A DNA stretch of 64,000 nucleotides from Thermosipho melanesiensis BI429 (GTDB lineage: Bacteria; Thermotogota; Thermotogae; Thermotogales; Fervidobacteriaceae). Made by a program: the position numbers and the translations under genes. The stretch lies in contig NC_009616.1 of assembly GCF_000016905.1 (NCBI RefSeq), forward strand, positions 868,001 through 932,000, read 5' to 3'. This document shows positions 41,934 to 50,749 of the stretch, in pieces (positions within the stretch are counted from its first letter, which is position 1; every line of letters starts with the position of its first letter). The notes under the pieces are model-generated. The model had not been told where the DNA came from. It worked only from the letters and a program-made list of their open reading frames with translations, and made no database searches.

Positions 41934-43261
41934 CCCTTAATAACCCCCAAAGGAATTAATTTTGCAACCTTTTTTGATAGTTTCAATTTATCCACTATTT
42001 CAACTACTTTGTCTATATTTTTATATACCTCAGGTGCTTCTTCGATTATGATCTTTTTAGATTTACTTTTTAATATTATACCTTTTTTTTCTAAATTTGA
42101 AAGTACTTCGTTTATTTTTAAATTTTTTAATGCTTGCCTTCTTCCGAGAACTCTTCCTGCTCCATGAGCTGTTGAAGAAAATGCAAAGTTTTTGTTAGTG
42201 CCTACAAGTACATAAGATGAAGTTCCCATATCACCTGGGATAATGACTGGTTGGCCTATTTTTTTATACTTTTCTGGAAGTTCTTTTTGATTTGGCCCAA
42301 AAGCCCTTGTAGCACCTTTTCTATGGACTACAACCTTTTGGTTATCGTGAATTTCTACTTTTGCTATATTATGTGCCACGTCGTATATTAGATCTAATCT
42401 TGAAAAGTTTGAAAACGCTTTTCTGATGTAATGAGTGATAATCTGTCTGTTTGCAAATGCAAAATTTGCGGCACAGTTCATTGCTGAAAAATATTTTTGT
42501 CCAAGTTTACTGTAAAATGGTGCATAAACCAATTGTTTGTCTGGAAGGTTTTTGTCTATATTTCTCATAAGTTTTATATAATCTGTTGCTACTTGATGCC
42601 CAAAACCTCTACTACCAGTATGTATCATTACCGTTATTTGGTTTTCAAACAATCCAAGGGTATTTGCAATTTCTTTATCGTAAATTTCTACAACTTTTTG
42701 AATTTCAATAAAATGGTTCCCCGAACCAAGAGTTCCCAACTCTTCTCTTCCTCTCTTGTAGGCCAACTCGGATATATCTTCCATGCTTGCAGGATGTATT
42801 GTGCCATTGTCTTCAATGAAAAGAAGGTCTTCATTTTTACCATATCCCATTTCTATTACTTCTTTTACCCCATTTTCTATTATTTTTTTAAATAGTTTTT
42901 TCTCGAATTTTTTTGATGTGGAACCAAGTCCCACTGGAACTAATTTGTAAATTTCTTCAATGATTTTTTCTAAATGCTTTGAAATTTCGTCATATATTAT
43001 ATTACTCTTTAGTAATCTTACTCCACAGTTGATGTCAAACCCAACGCCTCCAGGACTTATTATTTCTGAAAATGCGGCAACACCACCAATGGGAAAACCA
43101 TAACCCCAGTGTATATCTGGCATGGCATATGCGGCTTTTACTATGCTGGGTAATGAGGCCACATTTTTTAATTGTTCGATCGCTTCTGAGACAGATGATA
43201 TATCATCTGTTAGGATATATGCATCAACCTTCATATTTCCCGTTTTTTTTATTTTGTACAT
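41930..43261 (-). CDS. rtcB: RNA-splicing ligase RtcB
   Basis: This 443-residue enzyme joins 2',3'-cyclic phosphate (or 3'-phosphate) and 5'-OH RNA ends using GTP and Mn2+. Motifs are MPDIHWGYGFPIGGVAAF, GGVGFDINCGVR (metal Cys/Asp), LGSGNHFIEIQ, IHTGSRGFGHQVA, YDVAHNIAKVE, and the guanylylated His in SSTAHGAGR. TATGGGAGGAATAAAA precedes the ATG. Neither archease nor RtcA is adjacent; the gene is linked to an ABC importer and MFS genes. Confidence 0.95.
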   Translation of the reverse strand: MYKIKKTGNMKVDAYILTDDISSVSEAIEQLKNVASLPSIVKAAYAMPDIHWGYGFPIGGVAAFSEIISPGGVGFDINCGVRLLKSNIIYDEISKHLEKIIEEIYKLVPVGLGSTSKKFEKKLFKKIIENGVKEVIEMGYGKNEDLLFIEDNGTIHPASMEDISELAYKRGREELGTLGSGNHFIEIQKVVEIYDKEIANTLGLFENQITVMIHTGSRGFGHQVATDYIKLMRNIDKNLPDKQLVYAPFYSKLGQKYFSAMNCAANFAFANRQIITHYIRKAFSNFSRLDLIYDVAHNIAKVEIHDNQKVVVHRKGATRAFGPNQKELPEKYKKIGQPVIIPGDMGTSSYVLVGTNKNFAFSSTAHGAGRVLGRRQALKNLKINEVLSNLEKKGIILKSKSKKIIIEEAPEVYKNIDKVVEIVDKLKLSKKVAKLIPLGVIKG

Positions 43262-43264
43262 TTT

Positions 43265-43921
43265 TTATTCCTCCCATAATTTAATAATTTCATTTGATAG
43301 TTGTTCTTCATTAATCTGGCTGGTAGAATATTCTTTAATTATTTTTGCTGGTCTGTTTGATAAAACTAATATCCTATCAGAAAGTGATATTGCTTCTTTG
43401 ATGTCGTGAGTTACAAGTATTGAAGTTATATTTTTTTTGGAAATTTGTTTGTTTATGTCTTTTATTAATTTCCACTTGATATGTATATCTAAGGAAGAAA
43501 ATGGTTCATCCAGTAACAATAATTCAGGTTCAACTATTAATGCTCGTGCTAGATTAATCCGTTGTTGCATTCCACCGCTGAGTTTGTTTGGATGGAAATC
43601 TTTGAATTGGAGTAGTTTAAGTTCGGAAAGTATTTGGTTGATTTTTTCGGGATGGTTTTCTACAAATTCTAAATTTTTAAAAACAGTTTTCCATGGTATA
43701 AGCCTGGGTTCTTGAAAAATATATGCAATTTTTTGATAATTTTTTTGTATATTTCCATCATATGATTCAAGTTCTGCTATTATTCTTAAAAAAGTTGTTT
43801 TTCCACATCCTGAAGGACCTAATAGTGAGATTTTTTCCCCTTTTTTTATTTCTAAATTTATATTATCTAGAACCTTTAGGCTGTTAAATGATTTATTTAA
43901 ATTTTTTATTATTAATAACAA
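43265..43921 (-). CDS. ABC transporter ATPase (SsuB/TauB-like)
   Basis: This 218-residue ABC domain of the nitrate/sulfonate/taurine group has Walker A GPSGCGKTT, Q-loop YIFQEPRLIPWKTVFKNLEF, signature LSGGMQQRINLARAL, Walker B LLLDEPFSSLD and H-loop VTHDIKEA. It starts at TTG behind AAAAAGGGTGATAAA and overlaps the permease gene by 10 bases. It is shorter than typical SsuB at the C-terminus. Confidence 0.92.
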   Translation of the reverse strand: MLLIIKNLNKSFNSLKVLDNINLEIKKGEKISLLGPSGCGKTTFLRIIAELESYDGNIQKNYQKIAYIFQEPRLIPWKTVFKNLEFVENHPEKINQILSELKLLQFKDFHPNKLSGGMQQRINLARALIVEPELLLLDEPFSSLDIHIKWKLIKDINKQISKKNITSILVTHDIKEAISLSDRILVLSNRPAKIIKEYSTSQINEEQLSNEIIKLWEE

Positions 43922-44637
43922 TTTATCACCCTTTTTGTTATTATTTTTATTAATCTTTCCGTTGAAATTCCCAAAATTACTGCTATTATTGTCAATGCAT
44001 AGACTTTGGGTGTGTCAACGTATTGTCTAGCCCATGAAATTTGTACACCTATTCCTTCTTTCCCTGCAAGGTATTCTGAAACAATAACTACTTTCCAGAG
44101 ATTACCGGAAATTACTTCAAGTGCACTTAATAAAAAAGGGATTATGGAACCAAAGTAAATATCTTTTATTATTTTTCCTTTGGGAACGTTATATGTTTTT
44201 GCCATTTCTAAAAGTTTTTTATCTGTATTTCTTACTCCTTGTGCTACTGAAAAGGTTACATTTGGAATTAAAGAGAGTGTTGATATAATGATTGGACCCG
44301 TAAGGCCAATGCCCCATACAAACATTACAAGTGCAAGCCAAGAGATGATGGGAACAGATTGAATTATTGTAAACGTTGGTCTTAATAATTCAAAGCATTT
44401 TTTGCAAATTCCCATTATAAACCCAAAAATTGAACCAAGTGTCAGAGTAAAAAACAACACAAATATTCCCTTAATTAAAGTATTATAAATTGATTCCCAT
44501 GTATTTTTTGACAAAATTAGAGCAATAAAAATCCTCCCTACTTCCAGTGGAGTAGGGAGTATAATTGGAGATTGAATTATTAATGCCAAAATATACCAAA
44601 TTATCAAGAATAAAAATATTCCGTATATGAATTTCAT
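43912..44637 (-). CDS. ABC transporter permease (SsuC/TauC-like)
   Basis: This 241-residue protein has six membrane segments and the binding-protein-dependent EAA loop KLLEMAKTYNVPKGKIIKDIYFGSIIP ending in G-x-x-x-x-x-x-x-LP-type form. ISGNLWKVVIVSEYLAGKEGIGVQISWARQYVDT is typical of the SsuC/TauC/ThiX group. It is coupled to both neighbours by short overlaps (4 and 10 bases). Confidence 0.92.
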   Translation of the reverse strand: MKFIYGIFLFLIIWYILALIIQSPIILPTPLEVGRIFIALILSKNTWESIYNTLIKGIFVLFFTLTLGSIFGFIMGICKKCFELLRPTFTIIQSVPIISWLALVMFVWGIGLTGPIIISTLSLIPNVTFSVAQGVRNTDKKLLEMAKTYNVPKGKIIKDIYFGSIIPFLLSALEVISGNLWKVVIVSEYLAGKEGIGVQISWARQYVDTPKVYALTIIAVILGISTERLIKIITKRVINCY

Positions 44638-45533
44638 TTTAGATAAAACCCTTCATCTGGTACTTTTGGAATACCTTCTTCGTATAATTTATGCATTGTT
44701 CTTAAGAATAAATCCACTTCTTCTTTGCAATTTTTTATGTATTTAAATTCCGTTCTTTCGAGTGATTTTTTTAATACAGGCACGGGAATAGGAAAATATT
44801 TGCTTGTAATTGCAAGGCTTTCATCGATATGTGAGTTTGCATATTCTACGCTACTTTTAAATATGTTTTCTACTTCGTTAATTGTATTTTTGTAGTTTGA
44901 AATATTTCCAATTACGAATAATCCTGCAATAGGTATACCAAATTTTGAACCTGAGATATTATTCCAAACATTTTGAAAATCAAGTACTATTTTTCCGTTT
45001 CCCAAACACATAGTTACAAATGGTTCTGGTAAAGCCGCAAAGTGGATTTTCCCAGATTTAAAGAGTGCAACTATTTCTTGAGGAGGAGCATAAGCAAACT
45101 TTACGTCAACATCAGGTTTTAAACCTTCTTTGGTTAGTAGATATCTTAATAAAACATCTACTGTTTGGCCTCTTCCATGAGCAGAGTAAACAGTTTGCCC
45201 CTTTAGAGATGTTAGGTCCGTGTATTCGGTATTTGCAACGAGATAAAACACTTTCCATTCGTGAACACCAATTAGTTTTATATCTACTCCTTTGGCATAT
45301 AAATTTGCAGCGGTAGTTATTGGTAAGACTACAAATTTTGCATAACTAGTGGCAACTTTAGCAATCACATCATCTAAATTTTTCCAAAATTCTACAGAAA
45401 TATCTACATCACCTTTTACTTTTTCACCGATTATTGGAGCAACAGGGAATATGGTGGGGCCAAATGGATTTAACAAAGTGAGTGAAAAATGTATAACTGA
45501 AAATAGAAGAAGAATTAAAGTGATTTTTTTCAT
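44634..45533 (-). CDS. ABC transporter substrate-binding protein (NMT1/SsuA-like)
   Basis: This 299-residue secreted protein has the signal peptide MKKITLILLLFSVIHFSLTLL without a lipobox. Domain hallmarks of NMT1/SsuA proteins are GPTIFPVAP, KFVVLPITTAANLYAKGVDIKLIG, LKGQTVYSAHGRGQTVDVLLRYLL and AALPEPFVTM. The start is ATG 45533 behind GGAGGTGAAAGTT; reading further upstream runs through a terminator and the tRNA-Thr gene. The ligand (sulfonate, pyrimidine or other) is not evident. Confidence 0.9.
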   Translation of the reverse strand: MKKITLILLLFSVIHFSLTLLNPFGPTIFPVAPIIGEKVKGDVDISVEFWKNLDDVIAKVATSYAKFVVLPITTAANLYAKGVDIKLIGVHEWKVFYLVANTEYTDLTSLKGQTVYSAHGRGQTVDVLLRYLLTKEGLKPDVDVKFAYAPPQEIVALFKSGKIHFAALPEPFVTMCLGNGKIVLDFQNVWNNISGSKFGIPIAGLFVIGNISNYKNTINEVENIFKSSVEYANSHIDESLAITSKYFPIPVPVLKKSLERTEFKYIKNCKEEVDLFLRTMHKLYEEGIPKVPDEGFYLK

Positions 45534-45552
45534 AACTTTCACCTCCAAGTTA

Positions 45553-45561
45553 ATTATACCA
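45553..45561 (-). promoter_or_regulatory. Extended -10 promoter of the ABC importer operon
   Basis: TGGTATAAT on the minus strand lies 20 bases before the substrate-binding gene and just after the tRNA-Thr terminator. No clear -35 element is seen. Confidence 0.6.
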
Positions 45562-45567
45562 TAAAAG

Positions 45568-45591
45568 AATAGGGCCATTTTTGGCCCTATT
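45568..45591 (-). terminator. Terminator after tRNA-Thr
   Basis: AATAGGGCCA and TGGCCCTATT form a 10-bp stem with a 4-base loop, followed on the minus strand by CTTTTA. The U-tract is short. Confidence 0.8.
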
Positions 45592-45667
45592 GGAGCAGGC
45601 GGTGGGACTCGAACCCACACCCTCCTCCTTACCAAGGAGGCGCTCCACCTCTTGAAGCTACGCCTGC
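45591..45667 (-). tRNA. tRNA-Thr (anticodon GGT)
   Basis: This is a 77-nt cloverleaf on the minus strand with an encoded CCA. The acceptor stem is GCAGGCG/CGCCTGC, the D stem GCTT/GAGC, the anticodon stem CCTCC/GGAGG with loop TTGGTAA (anticodon GGT), the variable loop AGGGT and the T arm GTGGG-TTCGAGT-CCCAC. The discriminator base is T. Confidence 0.95.
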
Positions 45668-45677
45668 AACCAGGAAT

Positions 45678-45706
45678 ATTTTAACAAATAAGCATTTAAT
45701 TGTCAA
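45678..45706 (-). promoter_or_regulatory. Promoter of tRNA-Thr
   Basis: On the minus strand TTGACA (45706-45701) and TAAAAT (45683-45678) are separated by 17 bases. The -35 overlaps the last codons of the DUF1292 gene and the -10 ends 11 bases before the tRNA 5' end. Confidence 0.88.
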
Positions 45707-46019
45707 TATTTTCGTCGTTTTCAATTATCTCCAAATTTCCTAAATCTTCCCACATTTTAGCTACTTCGTTAAATTCGGTTTCATCTTCTATAGTGTCCAA
45801 AAAGACATTACCTTCTTCATCGGTGGATTTTTTAAAGATATAAAGTTCACCAAAATCTGTAATTTCTTCACCTTCAACAAATATTTCTTCACAAACCCAG
45901 TACTGATTTTGTTCATTTTCAAGTTCACCAAGCAGCACAAAGTTGTGTTCGTTTCCTTCTTCATCGTACAAAGTAAATGCCTCTAGATGTTCATGTTCGT
46001 GTTCATGATGCTCATGCAT
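45696..46019 (-). CDS. DUF1292 family acidic protein
   Basis: This ~107-residue acidic protein starts with a His-rich stretch (MHEHHEHEHEHLE). The DUF1292 core follows: FTLYDEEGNEHNFVLLGELENEQNQYWVCEEI, then GELYIFKKSTDEEGNVFLDTIEDETEFNEVAKMWEDL. The family is common in Firmicutes and Thermotogae, often near yrrK/mltG genes, with unknown function. The His/Glu-rich N-terminus could bind a metal. ATG 46019 or TTG 46028 may start it. The tRNA-Thr -35 lies in its last codons. Confidence 0.8.
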   Translation of the reverse strand: MHEHHEHEHEHLEAFTLYDEEGNEHNFVLLGELENEQNQYWVCEEIFVEGEEITDFGELYIFKKSTDEEGNVFLDTIEDETEFNEVAKMWEDLGNLEIIENDENIDN

Positions 46020-46057
46020 AACTTTCAACTCTCCTCTTTTTAAGATTAACTAAGTTA

Positions 46058-46066
46058 AGTATATCA
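46058..46066 (-). promoter_or_regulatory. Extended -10 promoter of the DUF1292 gene
   Basis: TGATATACT on the minus strand lies about 38 bases before ATG 46019. Confidence 0.55.
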
Positions 46067-46088
46067 TATTTATTTTTTTTGTATAGTA

Positions 46089-47252
46089 TCATATACCAAA
46101 TCCAAGGTTTACACTTAAACCAAATGAAGCATCGTCAAATGGAGATAATGTATGTGAAATTGATTTTAGATTTATGTTTAAGTACAAAAAGTGTAAATTT
46201 ATTTCCGTACCAAAATTGTGTGCAAAAAGGTTGTAAAGGTTTAAATAATCTAAAGCATAATAGGTTTTTAAAATATGAAAATTAATTTCTCCAAAAATTC
46301 CTACATTCCAGTTACTATTACTGTCGTCTATTACATATTTCCCCCTTGTTCCAAAGCTAAAGGTTCCATGTGTTTTTAAATATACTGTTATTTCTGGATT
46401 TCTGGAAATTTCCAAGTAGCCATTTTCAAAATTAGTTAGTGTTGCTTCAAAGTTACTTACTTCTGTTGTTATGTTGGTACCGTCTGCCAGGTATAATAGA
46501 TGAAAATCTGACAATAATGTTGCTTTGTATGTTGCAATTGCGGGTTTAATTTGTATGTTATTTATTGATATACCAAAATTTTTTGTTGCAAGACCAAAAG
46601 AGTATGATATGCCAAAATTATCATGTTCCAGTTCTCGAGTATTTTCAAAAGGAAGAGCGGTATAGATAGTTGCATTTGCATGAAAATCTAAATTTGCATT
46701 TGCAGGTGAAGCAGATGAAGAATAGTTAAAATACAAAACTTGGTCTGTGCTTGTATATAGTACTGGAAGAAAAACAGAAGGGCTGATAAAGAAATTTCCT
46801 AAATTTATAGCAATACCAGTATCTAAGAAAACATTAGATTTTAGAAATTTTTCCGAAATTTTGTAAGAAGAGTTTATAAGTGTTGGTTCAATTAAAAATT
46901 TCTTAATTTGTTCTGGAATAAAAATATCTATATTTCCATTCAAATAAACATATGGATTAACTGCAAAATTTCCAAGTTTTAATGTTCCAAAAACAGAAGA
47001 ATTGATTAAAAAATTTGCAGAGAGATTGTTTATTTCATTCAAGTTAATAACTTGTTCCCCGAAAAATTTGTTTATACTTTCAGCTGAAAGAATGTCCTGA
47101 TTAAATAGCAAGTTACCTGAGAAATTTACACTAATTAAATAGAACTCCTTGCTAAAAATTATTCCGTCGTTTCTGTACAAATCAAAAGGATTAATTACAT
47201 TTGGAAATGAAACAATTGTTATAAAGATTAGGAATAAAATAATCTTTTTCAT
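46089..47252 (-). CDS. Secreted barrel-like envelope protein of unknown family
   Basis: This 387-residue protein has a signal peptide (MKKIILFLIFITIVSFP), then alternating strands rich in N, S, F, Y and I. It ends in DDASFGLSVNLGFGI, a final amphipathic strand like those that close outer-membrane barrels, though the last residue is Ile rather than Phe. Repeated strand pairs (FGISYSFGLATKNFGISINNIQI, FSFGTRGKYVID) fit a DUF5723-like outer-envelope barrel. It is only 2 bases downstream of the large lipoprotein gene. GAAGGGAGGGAGTAAAT precedes the ATG. Confidence 0.6.
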   Translation of the reverse strand: MKKIILFLIFITIVSFPNVINPFDLYRNDGIIFSKEFYLISVNFSGNLLFNQDILSAESINKFFGEQVINLNEINNLSANFLINSSVFGTLKLGNFAVNPYVYLNGNIDIFIPEQIKKFLIEPTLINSSYKISEKFLKSNVFLDTGIAINLGNFFISPSVFLPVLYTSTDQVLYFNYSSSASPANANLDFHANATIYTALPFENTRELEHDNFGISYSFGLATKNFGISINNIQIKPAIATYKATLLSDFHLLYLADGTNITTEVSNFEATLTNFENGYLEISRNPEITVYLKTHGTFSFGTRGKYVIDDSNSNWNVGIFGEINFHILKTYYALDYLNLYNLFAHNFGTEINLHFLYLNINLKSISHTLSPFDDASFGLSVNLGFGI

Positions 47253-47254
47253 AT

Positions 47255-49726
47255 TTACTCCCTCCCTTCAAGACTAATGTTTGTTGCAACTGTAAGGTCT
47301 AAAACTATGTAAGGTGCAATATCTAATACTCCTTCTTGATTGAACTCAAAATAAATGTCTTTTGGTAATAATATGGAGAGTGTAGAAGGATTTAGCAAAT
47401 TAAGAAAATCTTCATGAGAAAGTGATAGTATAGGTGTACTTTCCGCAAGTGCAAATTCTTTATCTAGAATTTTTACTTTTGCGTTTATTCCAGTTGTATT
47501 TTTCCATTCTGCAAATTTAAGTGTTGCAGAATCTAATATGTCTACTAAATCTTTAAGATCTGAAATATCAATAGTTTCTTCAAAAATAGGAGTATCTGTT
47601 AGAGGAGTTCCAGATAAAGGTAGTATTAAAGTTGCATCTAGACCAAATATAGAGGTTTTAGTTAAAATACCACTATCAGTAGTTAAGGATGCCGCAAAAG
47701 TTATTGGCGAAGCGTTCTTTATTAATTGGTTTAAAATGGGGCCAATATCGATTTCGTCTCCATTTTTGAGTTCTACTAATTCCCCGGAAATAAGCAAGGA
47801 TAAAGTAGAATCGATGGTGGTGTCAGTTGAAAGATATTTAATTGGCATGGAAATTTCTGTTTCAAAATTTTTCAAAATGCTTGCCGCATCATCGTTTGAA
47901 GAAAAGTCAATAAAAGTAAGTTCAGGTAATATTCCTATTTTTTGAGATTTTACATTGAAGTTATCGATTTCAAATTCTGGAATGGTTGCGGAAATCTCTA
48001 TTCCATATATTTCGCTTTTTTTAACATTTGATATTATAGGATTCCCAGTTGCCTCAATTGTTATTGAAATACTATCCATTGATGAAAAATCTATTGTTTT
48101 TACAGTGTTTGAAATACTTTCTGTTCCTTTTCCAGAAATTGGTATATCTTTATTTTCAAGGAAATTAGATTGTATTTTTAAAGTTAGATCTGATATGTTT
48201 GTTGCCGCATAATCAAGCTGTATTAAGACAGTTGCATCTGCTGTGTTCAAATAATCTTTTAATTCGTGTGGGAAGTTGAATAATATTTCATGTTTTGAAT
48301 TTGATAATAAGCTATTTGAAATTTTTGCTTGACTTATCTCAAAGTCATCTGAAAGCGAAGATGTAAAACTAATAGTATTATTATCTACATCTCCAGAAAC
48401 AAATTGTAATGTAAACGTAGCTGGTAATGAAATATTTGATAAGTCTAATGCAATTGAATTACCTAAAACGAATAAATTACTTGTATTTGTTCCATCGTTT
48501 ATTAATCCTGTTGCATCAATATTTGTTAGTCCGGAAAAGTTTATGTACAAAGTTCCCGTTCCAATTTCAGTTTCCAATATTTCCTCGGGGAGTGCTATAT
48601 ATTGTTCTAAGTTTACAGGATAATTCTTTATTTTTTCTATTGATATATTAGGAGTGATTGTGTAACTTACCGGAGTTGTTAGATCAATATCTGCGTTATT
48701 ACCAGATAGTGTTATTGTGGCTTCTATATTTAAAGGGATATCAGCACTAATTTTTTTGTTTTGGTCAAATGTTACGGGATTTCCTTGTGCAATAATTTCT
48801 GAATTAGATTTTACAATAATTTCAGTATTAATGTTTACGTTAGTTGCTTCAAGATTAAATGAAGTATCTAAAGTTCCGAATAAGTATAAGTTCCATATTT
48901 TGTTGTCGATGTTTATAGGTGAAAGACTTTTATGGATACTTACATTTTCTATATTTAATCCATTTCCTCTGTTTATATTTACAGAGGATAACACCATGCT
49001 TATATCTAAATTTCCCGGTGTAGTTCCAGTGTATGTTGCAACTAATGTGAGTGTATCTCCGTTGTTTAAGGTGAGATTTTGTATCAAACTATTATCCACA
49101 AACTTTTGGTCATTTATTAGAATTTCTAGCTCCACTTTAGATACATCTATTTCTGTTGAATTTTTGTTGATGTTTAGAAGAGCTTCTAAAATATTTATAG
49201 AGGAGAATTTATCTGTAGAAAATGGAATATCTAATATGAAACTCCCATTGTAGAGAGTAATACTTGTTGATAATAGTGTAATATCTCCTATGTTTATAGA
49301 ATCGATATCAAGTGTATCTGTTAATGGTTGAAATTCAGGTAGTATAATTTGATCGCTTATGCTGAGGTTTGATATATCAGCTATGGAGAAAGAGAAACTT
49401 ATAGATGTGGCAAAATCTGATAAGTTTTGTTTTATGGTTTGATTAAGTTCTTCCAGCATTTTTGCGGGGGAAAATTCTATTGATGTAGCATAACTGAGTG
49501 TAATTGGATTTTCATTTGAAACGTAAAAACCCATGTCTTCAAATTTTTTAATTAATGGATTAGCAAATTCTGCAAGCGAAGTTTTTATTGTTGTTATGGG
49601 AAATTCAAGATGTTTTGAATAATTAATGTTAACATTTTTGGGGAGTCTTTCGGGAATTTTCAGACCACAAGACCAAACTATGAAAATTAATACTATAACT
49701 AAAATCATTAAGATAATTTTTTTCAT
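47255..49726 (-). CDS. Large beta-rich lipoprotein of unknown function
   Basis: This 823-residue protein has a lipoprotein-like signal peptide (VLIFIVWSCG, Cys20; Trp at -2 is unusual). The mature part is low in charge and rich in Ile, Ser, Thr, Asn and Leu. Recurring blocks of ~100 residues have a pattern like 'IDIGDITLLSTSITLYNGSFILDIPFS', suggesting tandem immunoglobulin- or LEA-like beta domains. I know no characterised homologue. The start is ATG 49726 behind GGAGGTGGTAAGT. With the barrel-like protein it probably forms a two-gene outer-envelope unit. Confidence 0.65.
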   Translation of the reverse strand: MKKIILMILVIVLIFIVWSCGLKIPERLPKNVNINYSKHLEFPITTIKTSLAEFANPLIKKFEDMGFYVSNENPITLSYATSIEFSPAKMLEELNQTIKQNLSDFATSISFSFSIADISNLSISDQIILPEFQPLTDTLDIDSINIGDITLLSTSITLYNGSFILDIPFSTDKFSSINILEALLNINKNSTEIDVSKVELEILINDQKFVDNSLIQNLTLNNGDTLTLVATYTGTTPGNLDISMVLSSVNINRGNGLNIENVSIHKSLSPINIDNKIWNLYLFGTLDTSFNLEATNVNINTEIIVKSNSEIIAQGNPVTFDQNKKISADIPLNIEATITLSGNNADIDLTTPVSYTITPNISIEKIKNYPVNLEQYIALPEEILETEIGTGTLYINFSGLTNIDATGLINDGTNTSNLFVLGNSIALDLSNISLPATFTLQFVSGDVDNNTISFTSSLSDDFEISQAKISNSLLSNSKHEILFNFPHELKDYLNTADATVLIQLDYAATNISDLTLKIQSNFLENKDIPISGKGTESISNTVKTIDFSSMDSISITIEATGNPIISNVKKSEIYGIEISATIPEFEIDNFNVKSQKIGILPELTFIDFSSNDDAASILKNFETEISMPIKYLSTDTTIDSTLSLLISGELVELKNGDEIDIGPILNQLIKNASPITFAASLTTDSGILTKTSIFGLDATLILPLSGTPLTDTPIFEETIDISDLKDLVDILDSATLKFAEWKNTTGINAKVKILDKEFALAESTPILSLSHEDFLNLLNPSTLSILLPKDIYFEFNQEGVLDIAPYIVLDLTVATNISLEGRE

Positions 49727-49744
49727 ACTTACCACCTCCAAGTG

Positions 49745-50749
49745 TTAACTTTCAAATTTGGGTTTTATAAATTCATCCCAGTATGCGGCAATAAATATAA
49801 GTAAGGGTACGGCAAGAAAGATTCCAACTAATCCAAAGATTTGATTTACTATTATGATTGATATTATCATTAACACAGGGTTGAGGTTTAAGTGCATTTT
49901 CATAACGTTTACAAAAATTACAAACAAACCTAAATGAATTGCAATTACAAATAAATTAACTATTATAAATCCTTTTATTCCTAATGTTAGTGAAAATAGA
50001 AACACTGGTATATATTCAAAAAAAACACCAACAATGGGTATTAAATTAGTTATTCCTGCCCAAAAAGAGAGTATAATTGCCATATCTTTAAAGTAAAAAC
50101 TTGAAAGAATGTAAAATGCTATGGCTGTGATAACTGCGTTTATTATTACAACATCAACAAAGCTTGATAACGCAGAATAGACTTTTTCAAGGAAATTTTC
50201 GCAAATATTTCTAATATATTTTGGAAAAATGTTTGGAAGAGATTTTTTTAGCCATGAAGAGTATAGAAGGGTGTATATTGTAAGAAGAACGGAAAAAAAT
50301 ATGGTAACGAAGAATGTAGGAGTACCTTTTGCTATTTTATCTAGAAAAAAGTTGGTAAGTTCATTTAACTTGGGTTGTATCCATTCCATAAGGTCATTGA
50401 TACCAGACAATAGTTCGGGATTTTTTTTAATGTAAGTTTCCCAAGATTTGTTTTCAAAGACGTAATTTATGGTTGAAATAAAACTTCCAAATTGTTCTGT
50501 TGCCACTGGTATTATTAATATTATACCATAAATTATCAAAAAAAAGTAAATAACAAGGCCAACGATTATTGCTGGTTTTCCTTTGATTTTCAAAAAGTTG
50601 AGAAACCTTGCAATTAAGTTTACTATTAAAACTGACATAAGCGTAAAAACGAAAACATTTAATACAGAATCAAAAATTATACAAGTGATTAAAAATATGA
50701 GTGCATATATTCCAACATAGATGGAGGCCAAAGTTTTTTTATCCTTCAT
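49745..50749 (-). CDS. AI-2E family (PerM/YdiK) membrane transporter
   Basis: This 334-residue protein has about eight membrane segments. Family blocks are SFVDVVIINAVITAIAFYILSSFYF, WAGITNLIPIVGVFFEYIPVFLFSL, and LNPVLMIISIIIVNQIFGLVGIFLAVPLLIFIAAYWDEF. Members export autoinducer-2 or act as Na+/H+ antiporters; the role here is unknown. It overlaps the asparaginase gene by 11 bases, behind AAGGAGGAAAA. Confidence 0.9.
   Translation of the reverse strand: MKDKKTLASIYVGIYALIFLITCIIFDSVLNVFVFTLMSVLIVNLIARFLNFLKIKGKPAIIVGLVIYFFLIIYGIILIIPVATEQFGSFISTINYVFENKSWETYIKKNPELLSGINDLMEWIQPKLNELTNFFLDKIAKGTPTFFVTIFFSVLLTIYTLLYSSWLKKSLPNIFPKYIRNICENFLEKVYSALSSFVDVVIINAVITAIAFYILSSFYFKDMAIILSFWAGITNLIPIVGVFFEYIPVFLFSLTLGIKGFIIVNLFVIAIHLGLFVIFVNVMKMHLNLNPVLMIISIIIVNQIFGLVGIFLAVPLLIFIAAYWDEFIKPKFES

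Noticed and set aside
45534-45635. A longer N-terminus for the ABC substrate-binding protein starting at 45635
   Set aside because: The extension is translated from the tRNA-Thr gene and its terminator; ATG 45533 has a perfect GGAGGTG site and begins the signal peptide.
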